Of a DNA stretch of 64,000 nt, positions 33,225 to 45,234 are shown piece after piece. Source of the stretch: Halichondria panicea (Eukaryota > Porifera > Demospongiae > Suberitida > Halichondriidae); NCBI RefSeq assembly GCF_963675165.1, contig NC_087379.1, forward strand, positions 4,233,442 through 4,297,441, written 5' to 3'. A program made the translations under genes and the position numbers. The notes under the pieces were generated by a model. It was given only the letters and a program-made list of their open reading frames with translations. It was not told the origin of the DNA and did no database searches. Each line of letters opens with the position of its first letter. Position 1 is the first letter of the stretch.

Positions 33225-33748
33225 AGCTACTTTTTTTTTTTTTTTTTTTTTTGATAATATAATACTTATTGCAAGTGAGAAGACAAAAGACAAAAGACAA
33301 AACAAAAAACAAACCAAGAAAAACAACGAAAACATGTGACATAATTTTATAAAGTTCCTGGGTGAAAACACATGTTTCAGACCGATAGCACCCGGCCTTC
33401 TTGAGTTGCTAGGTCAATAGTGCCAGTGTCTAAGGCCTTCCATGGTGTGGTGGTGGTGAATGACTTCCTAGAGCCTCTGATGCACATAATCTCTGATCTT
33501 ATGAGGGAGAAATTTAGCCTACACCTCATCCAATTCAGAGTTGTGCTGTATGTTTTGTCCTGTTTCTCTGCCAGCATTGAAGCTAGTTTCTTGTAGACAA
33601 TATCTGCAGCCGGACCCATACCTCCAGCAGCAGAGAAAACCAAAGGCGTAAACGATCCATGTTCGACTTCTCTTACACGCTGTTTATAAGCTCTCTTCTT
33701 CTCCATCTCGTTTCTTCTGTAGCTCTGGGCCATGGTGGCTCTCCGCAC
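33225..33748 (-). pseudogene. 3' fragment of a second RLE-type LINE with poly(A) tail
   Basis: A minus-strand frame at 33377-33748 matches the last ~120 residues of the LINE at 19530 (KKRAYKQRVREVEHG, YKKLASMLAEKQ, LNWMRCRLNFSLIRSEI) but is clearly diverged, so it is a different family member. A 25-base T run at about 33228-33252 is the poly(A) tail of this minus-strand copy. The 5' part is missing, as is usual for LINE truncation. Confidence 0.75.
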
Positions 33749-33818
33749 GATATTCGATAGCTAAAGACACAAGGCTGGATGCCTTAATACGCATGCGCGG
33801 CTAAAGCAGCACACTGGG

Positions 33819-33863
33819 TAGCCTCGATTCCAGGCCGATTAATGCGGCCTGGAATCGAGGCTA
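33819..33863. mobile_element. 45-bp minimal TAGCCTCGA element with perfect 9-bp duplication
   Basis: The element is TAGCCTCGATTCCAGGCCG, a seven-base centre (ATTAATG), then the exact inverse of the end. CACACTGGG flanks it at 33810-33818 and 33864-33872. It consists of two termini and nothing else, so the transposase must recognise no more than about 19 bases at each end. Confidence 0.9.
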
Positions 33864-33872
33864 CACACTGGG

Positions 33873-35016
33873 TAAAACCCCCTTTGCCGTTAACTATAGT
33901 GCATGTCAGCATGCATGGCCATATTGCATAATATGCAACTTAGGAATGTAAACTAAATAGGACTTGACAATTAATTTTTAAACTTACGGCATATTATATA
34001 TTACATATTAAATATCTACAGTGTGGCTGATTCAGTTTCCATGGAAACTCTTGTAATTACAAACCACGACTATAATTAAAGAAGTAATTGATTTTCAAAC
34101 TTTCTTGAATAACCGACACTGTATTATGTTTGGTATCATAATATTTGGGGTATACTGACTTATAGCACATGTACTTACACTTTATAGAGAGATTTTCTTG
34201 AAAATATGCAGTAAAGATATTTTACAATAATTATTAATTAACTTTATGGGTACATATTTTGAATTTATATCATGTTCAATAAGAATTATGATATCAACTT
34301 CAAACCAGGGTTATTAATTCAATTAACTGCTAATAGACAACACTATAGAGAGTTTTTATCATTTTGCACAAAATAAATGAAAAAAAAAGTGGGAGTACAA
34401 AGATAAAATTACTCGTTGATACTTATGTGTGGTTGATTCGTCATGGGCCTGACCAGAAGCAGTGGATCCATCTGTATCTTCAGAGGGATCAGTGTCAGAG
34501 AGAGATGCATCAGTTTCAGTTGAAACATTAAGATCAGGAAGTGAGGAATCACCATTATCAGATCGTGAACTTTGTGAGAGTTTTGCCTTCTTTGTGAGCT
34601 CTGGCTTGCTGCAGGTGCTTGCTTCTCTTGTTTGTACGAGGCATGAATAGCTCAGGAGACAATGGATTAATGGCAGAAATAGCTAGCTAGCTAGAAATAG
34701 CTATTAAAATCAGAGCTAGTGAAAAACATCTAAAAAGAAAAAATACGTTGCCATGGCGATGACGTCATTGCGTCATAATTGCCCACAAATTTTTGCCTTT
34801 TTTGGTGGGCTACTCTATATCTCCAGAAATACTTACTCAAATGAAATTTCGAAAAAACCATTAAATAGAGCTCTGCAAAAGCTGATGATTGACACTAACT
34901 TTACCACAAAAATGTGTTTACTACGTGAATGACACGCAATGCAAATTATGGCCACTTATGGTGAATTGCACGTTTAAACTGCAGAGGAGGCGCGAAGCAC
35001 TTAACCTCTGCTCATT
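33873..35016. other. A+T-rich intergenic sequence, possible exon at 34455-34650
   Basis: Mostly featureless. On the minus strand an ATG at about 34640 opens a short basic frame (MPRTNKRSKHLQQARAHKEG). A second frame is Ser/Asp-rich (STETDASLSDTDPSEDTDG). Such leaders occur in some transposon proteins, but I cannot support a gene. Confidence 0.35.
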
Positions 35017-36812
35017 AGGTCTCTAATTGCCGTTGTGTTAATTGCATGCTAGTCTCATGAATTAGCCGCCCTTCCTAAGTGAGAGACCTAGGAAGGGCGG
35101 CTGATTCGTGAGACTAACCAACAAGCTGAAAGACATCATGCAAGACAGCCTGGAGCAAAGAGCTTGCCATCATGTCAGGGAACACTCCAAAACAACCAGC
35201 TATAAGAAGCCATCATCTAAAGAAGTTATATCCAGGACCATGCATGTACCACAGCAGAAGAGCCTGAGGCCTCCTTTTACAATGTATATACGTATAAAGT
35301 GCATGGACCGTACATGCATGCTACATGCAACAAAGGCCAGCTATTGAGAAGCCTGGCCAAAACCTCATCTGCCCTGTGTTCGACTGTGGGAGGGAGCAGC
35401 TCAATACTTGACTGAAAGTGGTCGCAAAGCAGCTATATAGGCTAAACGCACAAGTTAGTTTTATTCTCTGTTTTACGTTTTAATAATCCATTCTCGTTCA
35501 CACAGTTAATGTGCATGTGACGCTCATTCAACTCCAAAATGATCTTGTTGTTGCCAAACCAGTTCAAGATACGATCGACAAGAAATGAAGATTTTGATGA
35601 GCTCGAGCATTCTTCCTCATTAGTATTCACACCTGAGTTTGCCAATGTGGTCAATGTCGATGGATTGAGAATTAAAGACGGCAAGTTGTTTGTTATTTGG
35701 AAGTGGCAGGTGCTACATCCACAAGACAAGACGGTAATAATAGTGAGGGGAATTGCTGTTTGTTTTCGGCCAAGGACTATTCAGACGCAGAGTCTGAAAC
35801 AGTCACACACCATACCTTTCAAGGTGATCGGATGTATTAAGGAAAAAGTATATCCAGAAGTACTCTGAAAAGCAAGTGTACTTATTGACAAAGGTGTCCC
35901 TGTACCTATTTTATAGAAGTACATGTTGAACCTGACAATCCTGTGACTCCAAATGCAATTGCGTTGTAGACGGTTCCTTCGGATACGTAGTGAAGGAAGC
36001 ACGGGATGCTGTGTACGATGCCCTCATAAGGAATGACATTACTGTTGTAACATTCAAGTGGGTCAAATATGTCAGTGACTGGTATATACCGTATGGGCCC
36101 AGGGTTTTTTGGTAACATAACAATGAAAGGTGTATGGCCATCAAATTAATGTTGAAGTACACATTAAGTACTGTTGTTTCCAATGACTGCATTAATTTAA
36201 CACTCGCACGACTATAAACAATCATGTTCTAATAGCATTGTTCACCGCTCATGTCATTTTTTGTTGTACATTTCTATTGAAATTCGACCAAGTGCAGCAA
36301 TAACATGCATCATATAATTTAATATTATACACGTATTAATAGCTGTTAGCCATGAATAATGCTCATGATTATCAATGTCCAATTTATAAATAGTTGTGGT
36401 CAGTTATATTGCAGTAACTTGTGAGGGAGGAGGAGGATGATCAACTGGCACATTGTAGTATATATTCGCACGTACATTAAATGAAGGCATTTGATAAAAC
36501 AGTAATAATTGATGGCAACAAGGGATCCATTCGTTTGGGAGAACTTTCCTCCAATTTTACTTGACGGTGTGAAGTGTAAAATGTGCCCACCATATCTCTG
36601 AAGAAGCATTCCACATCTCACATCTTCAGTTGTGGAAGCTCTTGAATGCTTGATATCTCCTCAGTGCAAGTGAGAGAGATCTTTTATAGCAGTTCACTCC
36701 ATGGTTAGGCTCTTGAATCAGCCGCCCTTCTCAAGGTCTCTCCCCCTCAGGTAGGAAGGGCGGCTAATTCATGAGACTGGCATGCAATTAACACAACGGC
36801 AATTAGAGACCT
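35017..36812. mobile_element. 1.8-kb element with ~100-base compound inverted ends
   Basis: The left arm 35017-35116 and right arm 36706-36812 are reverse complements: AGGTCTCTAATTGCCG, TTGTGTTAATTGCATGC, then a foldback block with GAATTAGCCGCCCTTCCTA. The inner foldbacks (35050-35116, 36706-36778) also pair with themselves. A decayed plus-strand frame lies inside at 35539-35868 (DFDELEHSSSLVFTPEF, GKLFVIWKWQVLHPQDK), with in-frame remnants around 35990-36090. Its family is unknown. No target duplication was found. Confidence 0.6.
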
Positions 36813-36813
36813 G

Positions 36814-37039
36814 TTAACAACTTGTGTCGCAGTATCGGGTATAATTCTACGAGTATATCGTTATGCAGAATTACTTGCTAATAATATTATATGCAAACCA
36901 ATAGCATAATGATATTGGTTGGGGTTCAAGAGCATTGTTCATCTGAATGGGCATCCCCGCCTAGGGGATTAACCCCTCAGCCTTTCGGGGGTTATATTTT
37001 AGCCAGATCTTGTTTTCTTTAAAATGGTATTTTACCACA
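36814..37039. repeat. 226-bp direct repeat, copy 1
   Basis: Base-for-base identical, as far as I can read, to 37403-37628. It begins TTAACAACTTGTGTCGC and ends GGTATTTTACCACA, and contains a hairpin (AACCCC...GGGGTT). Confidence 0.9.
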
Positions 37040-37402
37040 GTAACCTATTACTCAATCTGGTGCCCATGCACATGATATGCTCTTGTCACAGTGCCAGACA
37101 GGGTGCAAACTGACCGACACTGGAGATACAAAAAGAACTAAAAGAACTAAGCATAATTATAAGTACAAGGGGTGGGAATGAGGAGGGGAATGAACTAAAA
37201 GAACTAAGCATAATTATAAGTACAAGGGGTGGGAATGAGGAGGGGAATGAATGATGGACATCTGATATGCTCACAAAGTGACTGCTAATAGTTCTGAGAC
37301 TGCCACGAGGCTTCAACTTTAGTGCACATGCGTTGAGATGAGTGACGTCATTGCGGCCTGCTCCTTGTTGTTAACCCCATTTAATATGCTATTAAATTCC
37401 AT
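37040..37402. repeat. Spacer between the direct repeats, partly repeated at 42760-42917
   Basis: It has a ~60-base tandem duplication with AAGAACTAAGCATAATTATAAG and a purine-rich GGGGTGGGAATGAGGAGGGG (about 37140-37250). It then continues with ~155 bases (GAATGATGGACATCTG onward) identical to 42760-42917. TGGTGCCC occurs 20 bases after copy 1. Confidence 0.8.
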
Positions 37403-37628
37403 TTAACAACTTGTGTCGCAGTATCGGGTATAATTCTACGAGTATATCGTTATGCAGAATTACTTGCTAATAATATTATATGCAAACCAATAGCATAATG
37501 ATATTGGTTGGGGTTCAAGAGCATTGTTCATCTGAATGGGCATCCCCGCCTAGGGGATTAACCCCTCAGCCTTTCGGGGGTTATATTTTAGCCAGATCTT
37601 GTTTTCTTTAAAATGGTATTTTACCACA
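37403..37628. repeat. 226-bp direct repeat, copy 2
   Basis: See copy 1 at 36814-37039. The flanks differ (CCAT before, TATCTTTACG after). Confidence 0.9.
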
Positions 37629-40389
37629 TATCTTTACGTCTATCTTTTGTTTGGGTGAGGAATGAGTCCCTTCGACTCACAAATACTCCCAAGCTGAGCC
37701 CAAACAACCCTTTATTGTCATTTATGTACCTTTTATTTACTCAGTCTGACGTATGTTATATTATCTCCATGATATTACAGATCTTTCTTTAGTTAGTGTA
37801 TAGGAAGCCTATCTTGATTTCATGTATACCGGTATAATCATCATTATATAGATAATGTACTAAGGGCATGACGGAATTAGCTCCATAATTCAGACACAAG
37901 ACACAAGACACGACAACCAAAGTTAGAGAAGAACGATTACTTCTCGGCTCTTTCTATAATTATGATGCTGGGAAAAACGTAGCCAAGGAGTGCATGTGCA
38001 TGCAGAGCTTGACCATGCAAATAACGCTTGCTGTTAGCACTATTGCTCTGATTCTAAAGGAGTGGCCAGTATAGTAAAGAGGATTCAGGCCAATTGTGGA
38101 TATGCGTGGACAAAGCGAGATTTTCTGAGTAGTCTACCGTCGTTGAACTGACTAAAACGCCATGTAAGCTAATATAACATAGCATATGCAGAAGTGATTG
38201 TTGCGAGAGAGAGCGTCGGCTAATTAGTTATGTATTCCTCTAATATGAGATGCCAACACTGTAAAGTTAAATTTGGCTGTAATAGAGACCAGACATCTCT
38301 CCTCAGGTCTGCTAGCACCTGAGGCTATACCACGGCTGAGTTATCTGATTGGAAACGAACCGAATGTCTAACCCAGCGTTTGCCTGCTGCTATGATCATT
38401 TCTTTTATCGATATATAACTATATGGCAATCCTCCCTTGGGTTAGGCCATTGGAGTTGGAACCATTGTCCTGCTTCATAGGCACCGCAGCCCCATGTATA
38501 ACAGTGAAACTATAGGGTTGTCCTTGATGCAGCGAACGAGCAGGAAGTGGCATGTATTCCACTGTGAAGCAAATGTTGACCACCATTGAATGTCAGAACG
38601 TGCAGCGACATTCAGGCGGCGAAAGCCGTCTAAGTGATGGAATGTGGTAGATGCATCAATCAGTCACAAACATGCTGAGGTATATCCAATGAGGGACAGC
38701 AACCCCTTGTCCTCCCCGCCTTTATTTAGTTTAGTGCTCTACAATATTATAGTGAATTCCAATTTAATTGGCCATCCGCCCATCCCTGAGAATTTGCTAA
38801 GCTCCAAGAGGGGGGGGGGGCCGTTGCCTGTTCCGCGGTTGTTTCATTATATCCACTAGCTGTATAACGCGTCTGCGGGAGATGAGCACTTTACTATTCC
38901 ATTGCATGCGCACCTATATATAGCAATCATATAATACTGATACGATAATTATACTGCAACATATCGTTGTTGATTCTATCATTGACGCTGGCGTTATAAT
39001 AGATCAATAATAAGCCGCCATGCCATTTGCCTTTTTTGCAATGTTAATATATGGGACCTGTCCCTGAGGTTTTATCACCATGCATGCTGCTGCAGGTGTA
39101 GTCTTTGGGCGGAAATTTCATGTAATTTGTAAGGAGCCTTTGACTATATTCCAATCTGTTTACGACATACTAACTACATTGGGTATTATCTGGGTGGTGG
39201 CTCGGTTCTGCCTCCCAGGTTTCGGCTTTTAATGGTGTGCATGCATTACCGCGCTTCCAGCTGTTGAGTGTAAATGGTACCCTTTAGTTTTTGGCCTGCA
39301 GATCATGCATGCATGGTAATGTCTTTTGTAGGCTGGCCCCTGCATGCATGGTAATGTCTTTTGTAGGCTGGCCCCTTGCTGCCAGGCATGTTGCAGATAG
39401 ATATAGGTTACCATTAAAGTTAGGAAATACGGGTAAATTAAAAATGATTGTGGTGAATGTAGTGATAACATGGGGATGAACTAGAAAATGTAAACAAATA
39501 CCTGGGAAGTGGAGTAAGTATACTAAACGTGCACAAGCTAGCTGTTTCATTGTTTTTGTGCAAGAGAGTATATCGCTCTCTTTGGGGTTATACATGCACT
39601 TGTGGGCAGCATGGTTTAATTTATTTTGGTTTGCACCTATATATACATACAGAAATCGGAGCTGTAGGTTTCCAGTCCCACCAGCCGTAGCTGCTTTGGG
39701 GGGTGGAGTCGACAACACCGAGCGACGCTAGTGCCCCTTATACTGGGCTATTTTGGAGCGGCTGCATGCTTGGGAATGGGTCTGAGGAGTTGCAAATGTG
39801 ACACCAGCCCGACATATAATATTCCAGCCTCCATTTTTTTTTTTTTTTTTTTACCAATCACGCTGTCCTATATTGCTGCTGCGTCCTCCCGAAGGTTGTG
39901 GTCATACGTGGTCCATGATGGAATTTTACTTTTTGCTGAGCTTGGCAATTGTATATAGCCGTGTACATTAGTAAGCATAAGGGGCATGGCTTGCATGGCT
40001 GAGAATAACGGCTGTGCATGTATGCCTAGTTCCAATGTGTTTATACCCTATAATAGTGCCACTAGCAATGTATATTATAGTGGCTTGCTCAGCCCTCAGC
40101 CCCCCCCCCTTCATGATGGCAATCGATTCCACCATGGAGCGTTTGACTATAATGATTGTGTTAGATCGAGACTACTTTCTTCTTTGTTGGGTAGGAAGCT
40201 GAGTATCCGTAGTTGAGAACTCCTGATTGTCAGGGTGTTTAGCAGGCGGGGCATTGATCCGGTACCTGCGGTGAGCCGTGTATAATTTTAAAGTGCTCTT
40301 TGCTTGCTTGCTGTAGGGAGGTGCACTTATCTCCCATGGCTGTGATGGGTGGCGACCATCGTTTAAGGCCATTACTATCAAGACATGTA
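37629..40389. other. Gene-free stretch with small repeats
   Basis: No supported gene. A 35-base unit (CCCCTGCATGCATGGTAATG with TCTTTTGTAGGCTGG) is duplicated at about 39300-39375. There are G- or T-runs at 38810 and 39836. Confidence 0.5.
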
Positions 40390-42480
40390 GGTTTGCCAAT
40401 ACCGCCTACCCTGCCATTTTATTGAGTTTGCTGCCAGTTACCATAACCCGCCTTTTGTCAGTGCCATTTTCTGAGTTTGCCCTGCACTTGTTCCTAAATG
40501 TTGTTGAGTTTGCCATACCCCTCCTGTTGTTGGTACCATTTGTTGAGTTTGCCATAGCTATACCCTACTGAGTTTTGCTGCGTTTGCCATACTCAGAGTT
40601 TTCCATACCTGCGAACTTTGCGAGATACCTGTGGTGCGTGCAGGAGCAGTTCATAAAGTGTACTGTGGCTCTTTGCTTGCTGAGGTGTATATTGTGTTTG
40701 ATTGACCTGCCCCGACATTTATTTTGGGGGATGGGCCCAGGGGGGTATATATGCCATACCCCGCTACTTGAGGTTAACTTGCAATACCAGGGTTTGCCAC
40801 ACCCTACTCGGCTATATTTGTTGAGTGTGTTGCCATTCGTTGAGTTTGCATTTGCTATACTCTGGTTTATTAGTATGCCATTTGTTGGGTTTTGCCATAC
40901 TCGCCATTATTGTGCCTCGGTGCACATGCGCAAGCGAGGTATACGGTAGTATGTTTGTGTGTGTGTGTCAGTGTAGACTGCTACAGCTGTTCAAGGATCA
41001 ATGAAGTGCAAGTAAGAGTTTCTCTATAGGCTTCTAGTCATGTTTTCTTGGATTTGCAAAATAATCAGTGCTTCATTCTCGAGTTATGCCTAGTTTTGCT
41101 TACTTGGAATGCCAGAGCATGTATCCAAACTTGTTTACCGAGTGTTGCTACTCTGCGAAGTAGTTAGCTCTGAACTAGAACGCTAGCTATTGGTAGCTGC
41201 AAGAGTGAGAAGAGAGCTGCAAGGCTCTGCTGATGGCAGTCATTAATTTTCTGACAGAGACGATTAATTTTAGACTTGAACTTTTTAACAACAATCTTGG
41301 TCGATCATTACCCACTCTGAGTTTGCATGCAGCAAAAATGTTCAGGCAAAGCAGACCAGCAGCCTCCCACCACCACATGGTTTTTTAAAAATTGATGAGG
41401 CCATGAGGGGTCACTAATCACTCTTCATTATGCTGACAATGCAATATTTCGGTACACACCATTACATCATCAGTAATCGGTTTCTAATTTGCCGTGTGGG
41501 CTGGGTGTAACTCATTAATTGTAGACCACTGCCTAATATACAGTGGGTGTGGCTCATTAATTTAGGCCACACCTAACAAATAATGAATAATGAACTTTTG
41601 GGGGGAAGGCTAAAAGTGATGAGGGGGCTGATGAGAAATTACTGATCTAGTCTGCCTGGTATAATAGCTTTGTGTCTCCTGCGGTGCTTTCATTTGCTGG
41701 GTTTGCCACGCCCTGCCAGTTGTTGTGTTTGCTACAGTCGGCATTTATTAACATACACACTCGGCAGTTTGTTAGTATGCCATTTGTTGGGTATGCCATC
41801 ACCCTGGCATTTGTTGGGTCTGCCATCACCCTGCCATTTGTTGGGTATGCCATCACCCTGGGTCTGCCATTACCCTGGCATTTGTTGGGTATGCCATCAC
41901 CCTGGCATTTGTGGGTCTGCCATCACCCTGCCATTTGTTGGGTATGCCATCACCCTGGGTCTGCCATTACCCTGGCATTTGTTGGGTATGCCATTACCCT
42001 GGCATTTGTTGGGTATGCCATCACCCTGGCATTTGTGGGTATGCCATCACCCTGCCGGTACCTGGCATTTGTTGGGTCTGCCATCACCCTGCCATTTGCT
42101 GTGTTTGCCGTACCTTGTTGAGTTGGCCGCTGTCCGTGGAGCGACATGACATGTACTGTATATAGCTAGGTACTTAACTACGTATAAAGCATTTGATCCT
42201 ACACCACCTTGGCAGTGGTTTGCTATACCCTGCCATTGTTGAGTTTGCCATACTCTGTTGCTATTTGTTGAGTTTGCCATACTCATACTCTTATCTGTTT
42301 GAGTCCATGCAGCGACATGATCATTATAGGTATTGTCTATACAGGTATACGAATAAAGCATCTATATGCACGTACATAGGCTTACTCTGTTGCTATGTTG
42401 ATTTTGCCATACTCTGTTGCTACTTGTTGAGTTTGCCATACTCTCCATGCAGCGACATGATATAATTTATTAATTTATTG
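40390..42480. repeat. Minisatellite field, (T)GTTGAGTTTGCCATAC / GGGTATGCCATCACCCTGGC units
   Basis: Loose units of TGTTGAGTTTGCCATAC run through 40400-40900 and 42200-42450. A dense core at 41690-42110 has ~23-28 base units of the form CATTTGTTGGGTATGCCATCACCCTGG. A fragment of the 29430 repeat (40913-41350) interrupts it. Open frames here (Cys/His/Pro-rich) reflect the repeat only. Confidence 0.85.
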
Positions 42481-42759
42481 TCTATAGCTACACTGAGCAT
42501 GAGGTACGTATAAGGCATGGTTAGCAACTATATGTATTGATCCTACACCACCTTGGCAGTCAATTGTGCCCCTGATTTTTCACATTCGTATTAGAATGGA
42601 GAGGGGTTATCGACGTGCCAGCTGCGGTGGTGTCGAAGTAACTTTTGGCTAAAGGCTTAGGTGTTCTGTACCTGCCAACTGAGGGGGGGGGGGGGGTCCA
42701 TGGCCGATGACCGGGCACTAATCGGTAGAGAGAATTGGTAGACAGAAGATGAATGAATG

Positions 42760-42917
42760 AATGAATGATGGACATCTGATATGCTCACAAAGTGACTGCT
42801 AATAGTTCTGAGACTGCCACGAGGCTTCAACTTTAGTGCACATGCGTTGAGATGAGTGACGTCATTGCGGCCTGCTCCTTGTTGTTAACCCCATTTAATA
42901 TGCTATTAAATTCCATA
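42760..42917. repeat. Copy of the 37248-37404 segment
   Basis: About 155 identical bases ending in GCTATTAAATTCCAT. The following sequence (GGTTAAGTGCTTCACGCC) is the inverse of 34978-35000. Confidence 0.85.
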
Positions 42918-43020
42918 TTAGCAAAGGTTAAGTGCTTCACGCCTCCTCTGATTAAACTGCATTAGCTAGCAGTAGCCATTTTAGCCTCGACCCCAGGCCG
43001 ATCCGTCTCCAATTGAACGC

Positions 43021-45234
43021 TAGCCTCGATCCCAGGCCGAGTTTTCGCTTTTATAACGGTTAGGCGAACAACTGGGCCTGGTACTAGTTGTCTGCGCATG
43101 CGTCAGTCTTTCGTCAGATTCTGACAAATGGATATTCTCGTTCACTTTCGTGACATTTATATTCGTGTACTATCGTGTACTAGAAGTCAGTTCCCGTTTT
43201 ATCATTATTGGAATGGCTCTTAGCTGAAGCTTCTGTCTTCTCTGAAACTTAGAAAATATTATTCTGAAGACAGAACAACAAGGGAAGAGGTATAAAGCTT
43301 TGTCAAGTTTGTTAAGGTCAGACATTTTTGTGTGGGCCCTGTGCTATCAAATCTTGTTCATGTTTGGCAAGATCTAGGTACGTAGACTATAGTTTCATCA
43401 TTAATATGGTGGATCAAGTGAAGAGTGTGAGCTAGAGAAATTGGTGCTGCCATCATCAGCTCGTCGACAATGACACTATTACCTGTTTAATACGATAAAT
43501 TTAATATAGATCTACACGTATTTAGAATGTCTACTTCTCTGTACAGGAGCAATGGCTAATATCCAGCTATCCCAACAGTGCTCCTCTTGCGGACGAGACT
43601 AGACAGTTTGAGGTAAGGGTTTAACCGTCTTTGGTTTCTTTTAATAATTATTTTCCTATACTTACAGGACTGGAGTATGACCTGCTCGTTCGAGCGTTGC
43701 TGGGTAGCTCAGAGGCATCAAGAAAATCTACGTTTTCTCAAGAGTTACGAGTTGGGGCCTAGAATCAGAGAAGTCCAGCAGCCTGCTAAATCTTTTTGAA
43801 ACGTAATTTGAAGGCATTCAATCATCCTGAAGTTGCCCTGGGTCACTGTAATCGTGCTGCAGCACAACTGGCAACTCCCTAGGCCCTTGTGAAGCAGCTC
43901 TCTATGTTCATCTTTTTGTGTACTCACTCTGTGCATTTTCTGTGTACAAATTTCTATCAGTATAATAATAATAATAATAATTATCATTGAACACACCAGA
44001 ATAGGTGTATATATTATATTACATGTATAGTAATAGTATAGTACTATAGCTATATAGTGCAAGAATAGTTAGTCCAACTTAAAGTCAATCGCAGCAGATA
44101 GAGTTAATTATCATTGATGTATCTTCACGCGAGTTGAATGAAATGCGGCCAAGCCTGACATCCCGAACAAAGTCCGCACAAACCATGTCGTCACTGCTAT
44201 AAACTTTTATAAAATTCCGTTTGATCAGGTTGTTAGCCCCGACTGCTGTGAATGCATGGCTAGACGCCCACGAGAAAACCAATCTAATGAGGGTGGATTT
44301 CGATGCTAAAGCACGTGAAATGAAGTTAGAAAAAAGATCTGGTATTCTATTAAACAAACTCTGAACTCCAGCAACACAGTGGAAAATTCTTGTGTGACAT
44401 TGACGAGGCAATCTCCAAATTTTCCTCAAAATATTGTTAAAAGCGGTTTCAAGAGCACGAATTTTCTTACTGTCAATTCTCCACAAAACACAACCATATA
44501 GTGAGAGGCAGTGGGTCACAATTCGCTTAGTTTTCACTCTCATATCACACCCACTAAATGTATGCAGCAGGTAGTTAGCTTTCCTGCACATAGCGGAAGT
44601 TACTTGTGCAATATCAACTTCGTCATCCAACTTGCGATGAAGAGTGTGGCCAAGGTGGGTCACTATGTCTGTAAATTGAAGAGCAACTCCATTGAACCTG
44701 AATACTTCGTTAGGTAGTGTCATCGGACGATTGCTGAAACAAATAAGTTGAGTTTTGCTGGCATTAAAAGTTATACCGAATTCAGAGGCAAATACTTCAC
44801 ATTCTTTCAATAAGTTACGCATGGCAGATGGTGAGGGGGCCAGAAGGGCTATATCGTCAGCATAACCAAGTGCACAGACAGAATGCCCACCAAGTTGGCA
44901 ACCAATTCCGAGTCGAGATAGTCTTTGCAGGAGCTCGTCAATATAAACCGTGAAAAGGATTGGAGAGAGAACACCACCCTGACGTACACCATTCGAAACA
45001 TTAAAAGATGCTGAAATATGTGCATTCCAGCGAACAACTAGTTCTTGGTCCCTGTACCATGAGAAGAGAAATCGCAGTACTGTGGGAGGAAGGTTCCTAT
45101 CAATTATTGATTTATTAAATATTTTTGCCGACCACAAATACAATGAAAATTTGACGCATGCGCAGACAACTAGTACCAGCCCAGTTGTTCGCCTAACCGT
45201 TATAAAACGAAAACTCGGCCTGGAATCGAGGCTA
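43021..45234. mobile_element. TAGCCTCGA-ended element with gene-like cargo and a LINE insert (layer three)
   Basis: The ends TAGCCTCGATCCCAGGCCG, then GTTTTCGCTTTTATAACGG, and the inverse on the right, form a terminal repeat of ~95 bases. The duplication ATTGAACGC is at 43012-43020 and 45235-45243. The cargo aligns along its length with 46336-47411, including an intron-like GT...TTACAG boundary before GGACTGGAGTATGACC. A LINE fragment (43960-45096) interrupts it. Confidence 0.88.
43960..45096 (-). pseudogene. 5'-truncated non-LTR retrotransposon RT (layer four)
   Basis: The minus-strand frame to 44085 has RT motifs NGVRQGGVLSPILF, the catalytic YADDIALLAPS, FGITFNASKTQL and the thumb region GHTLHRKLDD, so it is a jockey/CR1-like RT. 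The first residues of the open frame (45143 to 45103) come from the host element, not the LINE. CTATCA is duplicated at 43954-43959 and 45097-45102. The 3' tail is a (TTA)n run at about 43962-43983. The upstream endonuclease and first RT motifs are missing, as expected for a 5' truncation. Confidence 0.85.

Noticed and set aside
34462..34650. Ser/Glu-rich plus-strand frame
   Set aside because: No homology or splice context; low-complexity composition reads about equally well on the minus strand.
36965..36995. Hairpin resembling a bacterial terminator
   Set aside because: The setting is eukaryotic, the hairpin is part of a 226-bp repeat, and the following T-rich stretch is weak.
41670..42149. 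CRISPR-like regular repeats and Cys/Pro-rich frames
   Set aside because: Units are head-to-tail with almost no unique spacers, in a eukaryotic setting; this is a minisatellite, and the frames only mirror it.
43690..43720. tRNA-like A-box (TGGGTAGCTCAGAGG), repeated at 47019
   Set aside because: No matching B-box or acceptor stem in the right spacing; it lies in the cargo of the TAGCCTCGA elements.
45103..45143. Start of the LINE reading frame at 45143
   Set aside because: Comparison with the empty copy (46336-47411) shows these bases belong to the host element, not the LINE; the LINE begins at 45096.
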